Source: Saccharomycopsis phalli (lineage: Eukaryota > Ascomycota > Saccharomycetes > Ascoideales > Saccharomycopsidaceae). Taken from it: a DNA stretch of 64,000 nt. The position numbers and the translations under genes are program-made. The notes beneath the pieces were generated by a model. It had not been told where the DNA came from, did no database searches, and saw nothing but the letters and a program-made list of their open reading frames with translations. The stretch spans positions 1,178,001-1,242,000 of the forward strand of contig CP073214.1 in NCBI GenBank assembly GCA_020342235.1, read 5' to 3'. The stretch's first letter is position 1. The number at the start of each line of letters is the position of its first letter. Positions 7,797 to 16,937 of this stretch are shown one piece after another.

Positions 7797-9998
7797 ATGC
7801 TTGATACGGAGGATCACGCCAGCCGAAATCAACTCACCAAGGAGGATTTTGACTTTGTGTTTTCGGAAGCCCCGTTGAGTATTGGGCGGCACACGCTCAC
7901 CGACTGGGACATTGCCGTCCAATGGCTCAAGAATTTCACAGTTGGAGACCCGGTCAGCAGTCAAGTCAAGATCGCCTTGAAGAGTCTTCTGGAGTATGAG
8001 ACTCAGTTGGTCGCCTTGTTTGTCCAGCGAATGCGCCGCACGTTTGTTGACTCTGTTGCCGCCGAGCTCCAGTATCGTTGTTCGGAATATGTCAATGTCC
8101 TGGAGACTATTCGCATCATCGATGCCATGGTTCGTGCTCGGCAACAGTACTACGCAATGCTCCAGCACTTGGACGCCGACAACAAGGTCATAGTAGTTCG
8201 CGGCGCATACAATGCCATGTGCCGTCTAACATTGGGCCTCGATAATTTGCGCAACGGCTCGGGAGACAGGTTTGTCGACAACTTGAAATACTTGATTGCC
8301 CCATGCTTGTACGATGACCGCCGGTTCCACGAGTTGCAGCAGTGGCTCAATGCATTGTGCGACGCTGGGATTGCAGCCGAATTGGACCATGTTATTGTCT
8401 TTGTTACAAAACAATATGTCCGCGAGTACATGTGGAGCATGTTTGCCGGTAAGTGGGACCCAGTGTTGCCGCACGTACCGGAATTTCTCCAGACCAAGGT
8501 ATTTCCAAAGTTGGTGCAGTGCTACGGCTTGCTTGGGAACATCAAAGACACCAGCATAATGCTCCTGGACCTCCAGCTGATCGCCAGAGACGAACTTGTT
8601 GAGCTCCGGATCTCAGAGCTACTTGCCATGGTCAGAGACTACCCACAGTCTGCCGTTGCCTTGGAGGAACTCAAAACCTGTCTTGTGACATCGGAGCAGC
8701 GCAGTTTTCTCATCAAGAGGTTTGGCGACGCTGTGGACTCTGGGGTGTTGCACCCGGGAATCAACACCGTCGACATAATCTCATTCTACATCTCTATGAT
8801 CCGCTCGTTGTTAATCATCGACCCGCGAGGGGTCATTCTTGACAAGGTCGGTCGGCTGACCAGAAAGTATCTCCGTGACAAGAGCGATACCATCAAGTAT
8901 ATCGTCCAGGGCCTCTTGGACGCAAGCCCTGACAGTGAGTTGTACGCGTTGGCTGAGCAGCTTCGTGCCGGAAAGTACTCCAACTGTGAGCTGCTGCTAG
9001 ACGAGTTGCTGTGGGTCCCTGACCCAATCGACGCATTGCCCGACTTCAAGCGCAACAAGGTCGGCGACATCATCGAGTCGGTCATCTCCTTGTTTGACTC
9101 CAAGGACCACTTCTTTGGCGAGTTCTTCAAGTACTTCTCGCAGAAGCTCATTGACGCAGACAATTACCACATCGAGGACGTGGTGTCGAAGTTGGTGTTG
9201 TTGAAGCAGAAGTTCGGCACCAGTGCCGAGTTCGACAGCTTGGACGTCATGGTTCGCGACGTCATCGAGTCGCAGCTGATTGATCTGAAAATTCACTTCC
9301 AGTCCGAGTCGGACGCGCACTTCAACCGGTTCCACTCCACCATTGTCTCATACTTGTTTTGGCCCAACGACCTTATTGGCGATACAAAGGCCGCGACATT
9401 TAAACTCCCAGACGAAATACAGCAGCATTTCAACATGTACTCAGAGGCCTATTCTACAATCAAGTCGGGCCGTATGATCGAGCCGTTGGAGTTGGGGAAG
9501 GTGAAGTTGGAGTTGGAGTTGAAGGACCGCACTTTGGAGTTTACTGTCCTGCCGCTTCTTGCCTCAGTGATATTGTTATTCGACAACGAGACCGACGGAC
9601 TCTCCAAGGAAGAAGTCTGCCAAAAGTTGACTGTGAGCGAGCAAAAGGGACTAAAGTGCTTGAACCACTGGCAGAAGCAGGGGATATTGGAGCTCAGGCA
9701 GGACCGATATTACGTGTTGGAGGAGGAAAAGAAGACGCGCAACTTCCAAGACGACGACCCAGGAGAGGAAAAGGATGCCGACAAGTTTGCGAAAATGGGC
9801 GCATACTTGCCGTTTATCAAGGGAATGCTTACCAATTTGGGCACAATGAATGTCCAGAAAATACAGGGTTTTTTGCAAATGGTGGTACCAAAAGGATTGA
9901 ATTTGAGTTGCACAGAGAAGGAATTGGATGAATATTTGAAATATTTAGTTGAAGAAGAGGTCTTGGAAGTGGCGGGGGATATGTACAAGTTGAGTTAG
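7797..9998 (+). CDS. APC2: Anaphase-promoting complex cullin subunit Apc2
   Basis: 733 residues from the first ATG (7797-7799); the baker's yeast protein has 853. The C-terminal third holds the cullin-homology region (YSTIKSGRMIEPLELGKVKLELEL, then LTVSEQKGLKCLNHWQKQGIL). The last 70 residues match the Apc2 C-terminal winged-helix domain (FIKGMLTNLGTMNVQKIQGF, EKELDEYLKYLVEEE). In the nucleus Apc2 binds the RING subunit Apc11 to form the catalytic core of the APC/C, which ubiquitinates securin and mitotic cyclins. The N-terminal repeats are poorly conserved, as usual. No ATG lies further upstream in this frame. Confidence 0.92.
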   Translation: MLDTEDHASRNQLTKEDFDFVFSEAPLSIGRHTLTDWDIAVQWLKNFTVGDPVSSQVKIALKSLLEYETQLVALFVQRMRRTFVDSVAAELQYRCSEYVNVLETIRIIDAMVRARQQYYAMLQHLDADNKVIVVRGAYNAMCRLTLGLDNLRNGSGDRFVDNLKYLIAPCLYDDRRFHELQQWLNALCDAGIAAELDHVIVFVTKQYVREYMWSMFAGKWDPVLPHVPEFLQTKVFPKLVQCYGLLGNIKDTSIMLLDLQLIARDELVELRISELLAMVRDYPQSAVALEELKTCLVTSEQRSFLIKRFGDAVDSGVLHPGINTVDIISFYISMIRSLLIIDPRGVILDKVGRLTRKYLRDKSDTIKYIVQGLLDASPDSELYALAEQLRAGKYSNCELLLDELLWVPDPIDALPDFKRNKVGDIIESVISLFDSKDHFFGEFFKYFSQKLIDADNYHIEDVVSKLVLLKQKFGTSAEFDSLDVMVRDVIESQLIDLKIHFQSESDAHFNRFHSTIVSYLFWPNDLIGDTKAATFKLPDEIQQHFNMYSEAYSTIKSGRMIEPLELGKVKLELELKDRTLEFTVLPLLASVILLFDNETDGLSKEEVCQKLTVSEQKGLKCLNHWQKQGILELRQDRYYVLEEEKKTRNFQDDDPGEEKDADKFAKMGAYLPFIKGMLTNLGTMNVQKIQGFLQMVVPKGLNLSCTEKELDEYLKYLVEEEVLEVAGDMYKLS

Positions 9999-10879
9999 TC
10001 GACTCTTTGTGGTGCTTTGTATAGTTTATTAATTGCATGAATGGTTTTCGTTTGTATGGGCATTTTACTCGATACCAACTTGAAGGTTGAACTTGTAATG
10101 AGGCAAGTTTAAAGCCTTTTATGTGAATGTTTTTTGTGATTTCAAGATACATGGTGTGGGATGAAACTGTGAGTTTGGTGAGTTTTGTCGAATCTGGATC
10201 TGTTTAATTCACATTTTTTGTATAATAAATGTACGCACTTGGTGGTTATATAAAGATTTTTGATGTTTGATATTTTTCAACATTGTATATTTTTCAACAT
10301 GCACTTGTATATTCCTTTGCTTTTACACCATTGTTTCATGGGTAGAACCAACTTTGGTTCAATCAGTAATGAGTGATGCTACGAATCCCGTGTCTGATGG
10401 GATTAATTCAGTTTAATTGATGCTTAATTATACAATGAAGCACCGTAGTACCATGGAAATATTGGGCATTGGTAAACCTTCTCGATGCAGCTGACTTTTA
10501 AAGTGAATCTGGTATATTTTTCCCAATTAATTTAATCTTGATACTTCTAACTTTATAATTTATTATATTTTAGTCTATTAATTTACTTGTACATTTCCAT
10601 GACATTGGCATTGTTGAACTCAGCTCAATACTTGCATCAACACCTTCAGCCCAACAGGAAGTCGCACAGAGTAGGGAAGTCGCACAGAATATGGAAGCCC
10701 CACACAGTAGGGAAGCCCCACCGGATCAAAACCGTCAAACAATATCCAGAAACTCGCCCAATCATGCTCAGGGTCCCCTAGAGCCTCTATCCACTTACCC
10801 GGCTTCCCAACACATTTTTGTTGGCTCATCTCATCTCAAGAAAAAATCAAATTTGTCAAATCCACACCAGATTAATACC
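9999..10879. other. Intergenic region, APC2 3' flank and FAS2 promoter
   Basis: About 880 AT-rich bases with no supported gene. The last 200 bases are open in the FAS2 frame, including an ATG at 10691, but they show no homology and contain a short tandem repeat (10657-10730). The length suits a strongly expressed gene's promoter. I could not recognise a specific activator site. Confidence 0.5.
10657..10732. repeat. Imperfect ~19-base tandem repeat upstream of FAS2
   Basis: Four imperfect units of GGAAGTCGCACAGAGTAG-type sequence; the later ones read GGAAGCCCCACACAGTAG. They lie 150-220 bases upstream of the FAS2 start, in the probable 5' leader or promoter. Confidence 0.65.
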
Positions 10880-13800
10880 ATGCGTGCCGAAGTTGAACAA
10901 GAACTTGCACATATCTTAGTCACTGAGTTATTGTCATACCAATTTGCCTCTCCTGTTAGATGGATTGAGACTCAAGATGTCATCTTGAAGGACTACAAAG
11001 CCGAGCGGATCATTGAAATTGGTCCTTCTCCTACCTTGGTGGGAATGGCCAAGCGTACTTTGAGCAAGTACGAGGCGTTTGACCAAGCTTTGAACATCAA
11101 CAGAGAGTTGCTCAGTTACTCCAACGACAAGGACTCGATCTACTATGCTTCTAACGAAGAGGCCAAGCCAAAGGCTTCTTCCAAGGCCAAGAGCGCACCA
11201 GCACCAGCAGCAGCAGCCCCAGCACCAGTTGCGGCCCCTGTTGCTGCACCAGTTGCTGCACCAGCTGCTGCTGGACCAGCCAGTGCTGTTGCTGACGAGG
11301 GTATCAAGGCCGGGTACTTGATTCAGATTCTTGTTGCTCACAAGTTGAAGAAGGCCCCATCTGAGGTGCCAATGAATAAGACCATTAAGGACTTGGTGAA
11401 TGGAAAGTCGACTGTGCAAAACGAAATCTTGGGTGACTTGGGCAAGGAGTTTGGTGCTACCCCAGAGAAGCCAGAAGAGACTCCATTGCAGGAGTTGGCC
11501 GAAGGGTTCCAAGAGTCTTTTAGTGGACAATTGGGCAAGACTTCCTCCACGTTGGTTTCGAAGTTTCTCTCGTCAAAGATGCCTGGTGGATTTGGTGCTA
11601 GTGTCGCCAAGAAGTACTTGGAGACCAAGTTTGGCTTGGGTCCTTTGAGACAAGACGCTGTGTTAATCACTGCAGTGGCCCACGAGCCGGCAAACAGACT
11701 TGCCAGCGAGGCCGAGGCCAAGGCGTTTTTGGACGATGCTGCAGGAAAGTACGCCCAGGCTACTGGAATCACGTTAGGTGCTCCTGCTGCCGCTGCTGCC
11801 GCTCCTGCGTTTGCTGCTGCCGCACCAGTTGGAGGTGGGGCTCCTGCACCTATCCCAGACGAGCCAGTCAAGGCTAAGTTGTTGTTGCACGTATTGGTTG
11901 CCAACAAGTTGAAGAAGCCTCTTGACCAAGTGTCGCTCTCCAAGTCTATCAAGGACTTGGTGAATGGAAAGTCGACCGTTCAGAACGAAATCTTGGGTGA
12001 CTTGGGCAAGGAGTTTGGTGCTACTCCAGAGAAACCAGAAGAGACTCCATTGCAAGAGTTGGCCGAAGGGTTCCAAGAGTCATTCAGCGGCCAGTTGGGT
12101 AAGACCTCCAGTGGGTTGATCAACAAGTTGTTTGCTGCCAAGTTTCCTGGTGGATACAGCATCTCCAAGGCCCGAAGCTACTTGGAGAGCACATATGGCT
12201 TGGGAAGTGGCCGTCAAGATGGTGTTTTCTTGATTGCCTTGTCCAATGAGCCGGCTGGCCGGTTGGCAGGCGAACCAGAGGCCAAGGCTTTCTTGGACGA
12301 GTCTGCCACAAAGTACGCCCAGGAAGCTGGCATTTCGCTCAACCAAGGCGGAGCTGTTGCTGGAGCTGTTGCCGGTGGCCCGGTTATGGACCAGGCAGCT
12401 TTGGATGCCATCACCAAGGACCAAAAGTTCATGGCCAAGCAACACTTGCAAATCCTTGCACGGTACTTGGACATTGACTTGAAGACCGGCGAGAAGGAGT
12501 CGATCAAGCAAAAGAAGTTGAACGAGATCTTGCAATCCGAGTTGGACTTCCTCAGCGAGGAATTGGGCGAGACGTTCATTGAGGGCATCAAGCCATCGTT
12601 CTCGGAGAAGAAGGCCAGAGTGTACGACTCGTCATGGGCATGGGCCAGACAGGACGTCTTGTCAATGTACTACGAGATCATCTTTGGTAACTTGAGTGAC
12701 CGGAACATTGACCGGGACATTATCAGCAAGTGTCTCAGCATCATGAACCGTGCCAATCCTAACTTGGTCAAGTTCATGGAGTACTTCATCAACGTTGTTG
12801 TCACCGAGAAGGCCAAGGACAGCAAGAACAGCAAGAACTACGAGTTGGCCAAGACTTTGGGCGGTGAGTTGATCCGCAACTGTAAGCAGGTGCTCAACTT
12901 GGACCCAGTGTTCAAGGACGTCAGATACCCTACTGGTCCAAAGACTAAGGTCACAGACAAGGGTGAAATCGTTTATGAGGAGGTGCGCCGTGATAACATC
13001 CGCACATTGGAGAGCTACATCAGAAATGTTGCCTTGGGAAGCGACTTGACCAGAAAGTCGGGCACTGCCCCTGCTGGTGACTCTGAGGAGTACTCTGTCA
13101 TTGACGACGACGAAGGCTATGACAGTGCTTCAGACGAAGTGGCATCCTTGTCTTCCTACTCTTCCATCTCTAACCCAGTTTCTAAGACCATCCCATACGA
13201 CAGAAATCCATTTTTGTTTGTTCAAAAGAAGACCAGCACCGGAGAGTGGGTTTTCGACCACACATTGACCAGCAACTACTTGAATTCTTTAGAGTCGATG
13301 GCCGTCAATGGTGCGAACTTCAACAAGACTGTTTTGTTGACTGGTGCAGGTAGAGGCAGTATTGGAAGCGAGATCTTAAAGGGCTTGTTGCAAGGTGGTG
13401 CCACTGTTATTGTCACGACTTCGAGATACTCTTTGAAGGTCACCCAGTTCTTCCAAGACATTTACAGATTGTGTGGAAGCAAGGGCTCGAAGTTGATTTT
13501 GGTGCCTTTCAACCAGGGCTCCCAAAAGGACTGTAAGAACTTGATTGACTTCATCTACGGAAACTTGAACTTGGACTTGGACGCTATTATCCCATTCGGT
13601 GCCATCCCGGAACAAGGTATCACTGCTGCTCTGATTGACTCCAAGTCCGAGTTGGCCCACAGAATTATGTTGACCAACGTTTTCAGACTCTTGGGTGATG
13701 TCAAGCGTGCCAAGGAGGCCCGTGGAATCACCACCAGACCTGCTCAATTATTGCTTCCAATGTCACCAAACCACGGTTTGTTTGGTAACGACGGTTTGTA

Positions 13801-16800
13801 TGCCGAGAGTAAGATCGGTTTGGAGACATTGTTGAACAAATGGGACAGTGAGGACTGGAGCAGCTACATTACTATCTGTGGTGCAGTCATTGGCTGGACC
13901 AGAGGTACGGGTTTGATGGCAGTTTCCAACATTGTTGCCGAGAAGATCGAGTCTTATGGTGTCCGGACATTCAGTCAGCAGGAAATGGCATTCAACTTGT
14001 TAGGTTTATTAACCGACACCATCAGCATCAAGTGTGAGGAGTTCTCGTTGAAGGTTGACTTGAATGGTGGATTTGAGAAGTTGGCCAACTTGAAGGAGAT
14101 CAACATCAACAGCAGAGAGAAGTTGATGGAGGAGTCTGCCGTCAAGAGACAGGTTGCCATTGAGACTGCGTTGGATCACAAGTCTGTCTATGGTACTGAT
14201 GCCGAGTACAAGAAGCGAACCATTAACCCAAGAGCCAACGACAAGTATCTGTTCCCAGGTTTGAAGTCGTATGAGGAGATCAAGAAGTTGTCCCCAGATA
14301 TTGAAGGGTTGGTCAACTTGAAGAACGTCATTGTGGTAACTGGTTTTGGTGAGGTTAATCCACACGGAAGTGCCGAGACCAGATGGGAGATTGAGTCTAC
14401 TGGTGAATTCTCCTTGGAGGGTTGTATTTACTTGGCCAGTATCATGGGGTACATCAAGTTTGACTCCAAAAACAGTTGCTGGGTTGACATCAAAACTAAC
14501 AAGCCTGTTGAGGAGAGTTCTGTCAAGAAGTTGTATGAGGAGACTATCTTGGAACACACTGGTATTAGATTGATTGAGCCAGAATTGTTTGATGGCTATG
14601 ATCCAGCCAACAAGCAATTCATCCAGGAGGTTATCTTGCAGCACGACTTGGAGGCCTTTGAAGCCTCTGAGGAGGACGCTTTGCACTTTAAGCAAGAGCA
14701 CAAGGAGAACTGTGAGATCTACCCATTGGGCGAATCAGGTGAGTATAGTGTGCTCATGAAGCAGGGTGCCAAATTGTACATTCCAAAGGCCCTTAAATTC
14801 GACCGATTGGTTGCTGGTCAAATTCCAACTGGATGGGATGCCAAGAAGTACGGTATCTCACAGGATATTGTTGACCAGGTTGACCCTATCACTCTTTACA
14901 ACTTGGTCTCCACCATCAGTGCATTCAGCAAGTCTGGTATCAAGGATCCTTATGAGTTGTACAAGTACATCCACGTCTCGGAGATTGGTATCTGTACCGG
15001 ATCTGGTATGGGAGGTGTCAGTGCTCTCAGAGGAATGTTCAAGGACCGGTTCATGGAACAACCTGTGCAGAATGATATCTTGCAAGAGTCTTTCATCAAC
15101 ACCATGTCTGCTTGGGTCAATATGTTGCTCTTGTCTGGCTCGGGTCCTATCAAAACCCCTGTTGGAGCTTGTGCCACCAGTATTGAGTCTGTTGATGTAG
15201 GTGTCGAGACTATTCTCAGTGGTAAGGCTAAGATCTGTTTGGTTGGTGGGTACGATGATTTCCAAGAGGAAGGATCATACGAATTCGCAAACATGAAGGC
15301 TACTAGTGACAGCATTGAGGAGTTGGCTGCTGGACGTACTCCTTCTGAGATGTCCAGACCATGTACTTCTACCAGAAACGGTTTCATGGAGTCCCAAGGT
15401 GCTGGTGTGCAAATAATCATGACTGCTGAGTTGGCCTTACAAATGGGATTGCCAATCTACGGTATTGTCGGTATGGCTGCCACTGCTTCTGACAAGATTG
15501 GCAAGTCTGTTCCTGCTCCAGGACAGGGATTGTTGACTGTTGCTAAAGAGAGCCATGTTGGAAACAGCAGCAGCTTGATCTTGAACCCAAGTTACAGAAA
15601 GCGCCAATTGAACAGACGTGTCAAGGCCATTTCCCAGACCTTGGAGGAGGAGATTGAGGAAATCACCTTGTCTTCCGAAGAGGACAAGGAGGGCTTGATT
15701 GAGGAGGCCAAGAAGTTGAGTGAGACTCAGATCAAGGAGGCCCAAAGATTCTTTGGTAACGATTTCTTCAAGGAGGACCCACGTATCTCTCCAATCAGAG
15801 GTTCCTTGGCGGTATTTGGCTTGTCTGTTGATGATGTCTCTGTTGCCTCCTTCCACGGTACCTCGACCAAGGCCAACGATAAGAACGAGAGTGACGTCAT
15901 TCACAACATTCTTAAGCACTTGGGCAGAAGCGAGGGTAATCCAATCTTCTCCATCTTCCAGAAATACCTCACTGGTCATCCAAAGGGTGCCGCTGGTGCC
16001 TGGATGTTGGATGGTTTGATCCAGTCCTTGAACTCTGGTATTGTCCCAGGAAACAGAAACTTGGACAACTGTGCCTCGGAGTTGGAACAGTTCTCCAATA
16101 TCTTGTACACTAGTGAAACCATCAAGACCGATGGATTGAAGGCTGGTTTTGTCACCTCCTTTGGATTTGGTCAAAAGGGTGGTTTTGCCTTGGTCATTCA
16201 CCCAGACTACTTGTATGCTGCCTTGAGTGAGAAGCAGTATGTCGAGTATGTTGACAAGGTCCTGACTAGAGAGAGACAGGCATACTCAAACTACCACGAG
16301 TCGTTGGTCAACAACAGCTTGTTTGAGGAGAAGTCCCATGCCCCATACACTGCTGAGATTGAGCAGAAGGTGTACTTGGACCCATTGATCCGAGTCACCA
16401 AGGGCAAGGAAGGATTGGAGTACAACAAGAAGGATATCCAAGTAAATGGATATTTGCCAGAGAATACCAGTGACACCTTGAAACTGTTAACCTCGGGACA
16501 AAAGAATGTCGGTGTTGATGTTGAGCAGCTTGGTTCGATCAACATCACCAACGAGACTTTCCTTGAGAGAAACTTCACCCCAGAAGAGATTAAGTACTGT
16601 CAACTGAGCAGTTCTCCACAGAGCTCGTTCACTGGTACTTGGTCTGCCAAGGAGGCTGTGTTCAAATCCTTGCAGGTTACTTCATTGGGCGGAGGAGCTC
16701 CATTGAAGGATATTGAGATTGTTCGTGAGAATGGAATTCCAAAGGTCAAGTTGGCTGGTGTTGCCAAGACCAAGGCTGACGAAAAGGGCATTAAGAATGT

Positions 16801-16858
16801 CAAGGTCAGTATCAGCCATGACGATGTTCAAGCCGTTGCAGTTGCCATTGCTGAGTAA
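10880..16858 (+). CDS. FAS2: Fatty acid synthase alpha subunit with two tandem ACP domains
   Basis: 1992 residues, against 1887 in baker's yeast. The cytosolic type I synthase alpha chain carries the ACP, ketoreductase, ketosynthase and phosphopantetheine-transferase activities. The start MRAEVEQELAHIL matches Fas2 exactly in position. Order: malonyl/palmitoyl-transferase tail (1-110), Ala/Pro linker, ACP1 (about 139-300, carrier Ser177 in NGKS), Ala-rich linker, ACP2 (about 327-488, Ser365), dimer/structural region. The ketoreductase follows (LLTGAGRGSIGSE), then the ketosynthase (GACATS, Cys1431) and the C-terminal transferase (VGVDVE..WSAKEAVFKSL). ACP duplication is not found in the standard yeast enzyme. 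A structural stretch near 700-760 is about 60 residues shorter than in baker's yeast. CTG codons 918, 1124, 1795 and 1909 sit at polar positions. Confidence 0.97.
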   Translation: MRAEVEQELAHILVTELLSYQFASPVRWIETQDVILKDYKAERIIEIGPSPTLVGMAKRTLSKYEAFDQALNINRELLSYSNDKDSIYYASNEEAKPKASSKAKSAPAPAAAAPAPVAAPVAAPVAAPAAAGPASAVADEGIKAGYLIQILVAHKLKKAPSEVPMNKTIKDLVNGKSTVQNEILGDLGKEFGATPEKPEETPLQELAEGFQESFSGQLGKTSSTLVSKFLSSKMPGGFGASVAKKYLETKFGLGPLRQDAVLITAVAHEPANRLASEAEAKAFLDDAAGKYAQATGITLGAPAAAAAAPAFAAAAPVGGGAPAPIPDEPVKAKLLLHVLVANKLKKPLDQVSLSKSIKDLVNGKSTVQNEILGDLGKEFGATPEKPEETPLQELAEGFQESFSGQLGKTSSGLINKLFAAKFPGGYSISKARSYLESTYGLGSGRQDGVFLIALSNEPAGRLAGEPEAKAFLDESATKYAQEAGISLNQGGAVAGAVAGGPVMDQAALDAITKDQKFMAKQHLQILARYLDIDLKTGEKESIKQKKLNEILQSELDFLSEELGETFIEGIKPSFSEKKARVYDSSWAWARQDVLSMYYEIIFGNLSDRNIDRDIISKCLSIMNRANPNLVKFMEYFINVVVTEKAKDSKNSKNYELAKTLGGELIRNCKQVLNLDPVFKDVRYPTGPKTKVTDKGEIVYEEVRRDNIRTLESYIRNVALGSDLTRKSGTAPAGDSEEYSVIDDDEGYDSASDEVASLSSYSSISNPVSKTIPYDRNPFLFVQKKTSTGEWVFDHTLTSNYLNSLESMAVNGANFNKTVLLTGAGRGSIGSEILKGLLQGGATVIVTTSRYSLKVTQFFQDIYRLCGSKGSKLILVPFNQGSQKDCKNLIDFIYGNLNLDLDAIIPFGAIPEQGITAALIDSKSELAHRIMLTNVFRLLGDVKRAKEARGITTRPAQLLLPMSPNHGLFGNDGLYAESKIGLETLLNKWDSEDWSSYITICGAVIGWTRGTGLMAVSNIVAEKIESYGVRTFSQQEMAFNLLGLLTDTISIKCEEFSLKVDLNGGFEKLANLKEININSREKLMEESAVKRQVAIETALDHKSVYGTDAEYKKRTINPRANDKYLFPGLKSYEEIKKLSPDIEGLVNLKNVIVVTGFGEVNPHGSAETRWEIESTGEFSLEGCIYLASIMGYIKFDSKNSCWVDIKTNKPVEESSVKKLYEETILEHTGIRLIEPELFDGYDPANKQFIQEVILQHDLEAFEASEEDALHFKQEHKENCEIYPLGESGEYSVLMKQGAKLYIPKALKFDRLVAGQIPTGWDAKKYGISQDIVDQVDPITLYNLVSTISAFSKSGIKDPYELYKYIHVSEIGICTGSGMGGVSALRGMFKDRFMEQPVQNDILQESFINTMSAWVNMLLLSGSGPIKTPVGACATSIESVDVGVETILSGKAKICLVGGYDDFQEEGSYEFANMKATSDSIEELAAGRTPSEMSRPCTSTRNGFMESQGAGVQIIMTAELALQMGLPIYGIVGMAATASDKIGKSVPAPGQGLLTVAKESHVGNSSSLILNPSYRKRQLNRRVKAISQTLEEEIEEITLSSEEDKEGLIEEAKKLSETQIKEAQRFFGNDFFKEDPRISPIRGSLAVFGLSVDDVSVASFHGTSTKANDKNESDVIHNILKHLGRSEGNPIFSIFQKYLTGHPKGAAGAWMLDGLIQSLNSGIVPGNRNLDNCASELEQFSNILYTSETIKTDGLKAGFVTSFGFGQKGGFALVIHPDYLYAALSEKQYVEYVDKVLTRERQAYSNYHESLVNNSLFEEKSHAPYTAEIEQKVYLDPLIRVTKGKEGLEYNKKDIQVNGYLPENTSDTLKLLTSGQKNVGVDVEQLGSINITNETFLERNFTPEEIKYCQLSSSPQSSFTGTWSAKEAVFKSLQVTSLGGGAPLKDIEIVRENGIPKVKLAGVAKTKADEKGIKNVKVSISHDDVQAVAVAIAE
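11294..11779 (+). repeat. First ACP-domain copy inside FAS2
   Basis: Encodes residues about 139-300 of the alpha subunit. The 4'-phosphopantetheine attachment site is Ser177 in VNGKSTVQ, the position equivalent to Ser180 of baker's yeast. The outer helices diverge from copy 2. The core from KDLVNGKS to LGKTSS (54 residues) is identical in protein sequence to copy 2. Confidence 0.92.
11858..12343 (+). repeat. Second ACP-domain copy inside FAS2
   Basis: Encodes residues about 327-488, with attachment Ser365 placed 188 codons after Ser177. Its first helix (DEPVKAKLLLHVLVANKLKK) is closer to the baker's yeast ACP than copy 1 is. The 162-base core differs from copy 1 at 14 of 54 codons, all synonymously. 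Confidence 0.92.
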
Positions 16859-16937
16859 GTAGTTTGATTTTATAAACGTTTCTAGTATAATCTACGTAGT
16901 GAGTATTCTACATTACTATTACCACATGTCACATTAA

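Noticed and set aside
10691-10879. In-frame N-terminal extension of FAS2 from an earlier ATG
   Set aside because: The conserved Fas2 start is MRAEVEQELAHIL; the 63 upstream codons lie in a tandem repeat and have no similarity.
14009-14701. 230-codon frame antisense to FAS2, and similar ones at 11338-11952 and 15437-16201
   Set aside because: They lie wholly inside the conserved FAS2 coding sequence and result from its codon bias.
16859-16937. Short gap between FAS2 and MCM5 as a possible RNA gene
   Set aside because: Only 79 AT-rich bases between two convergent stops; no structure seen.
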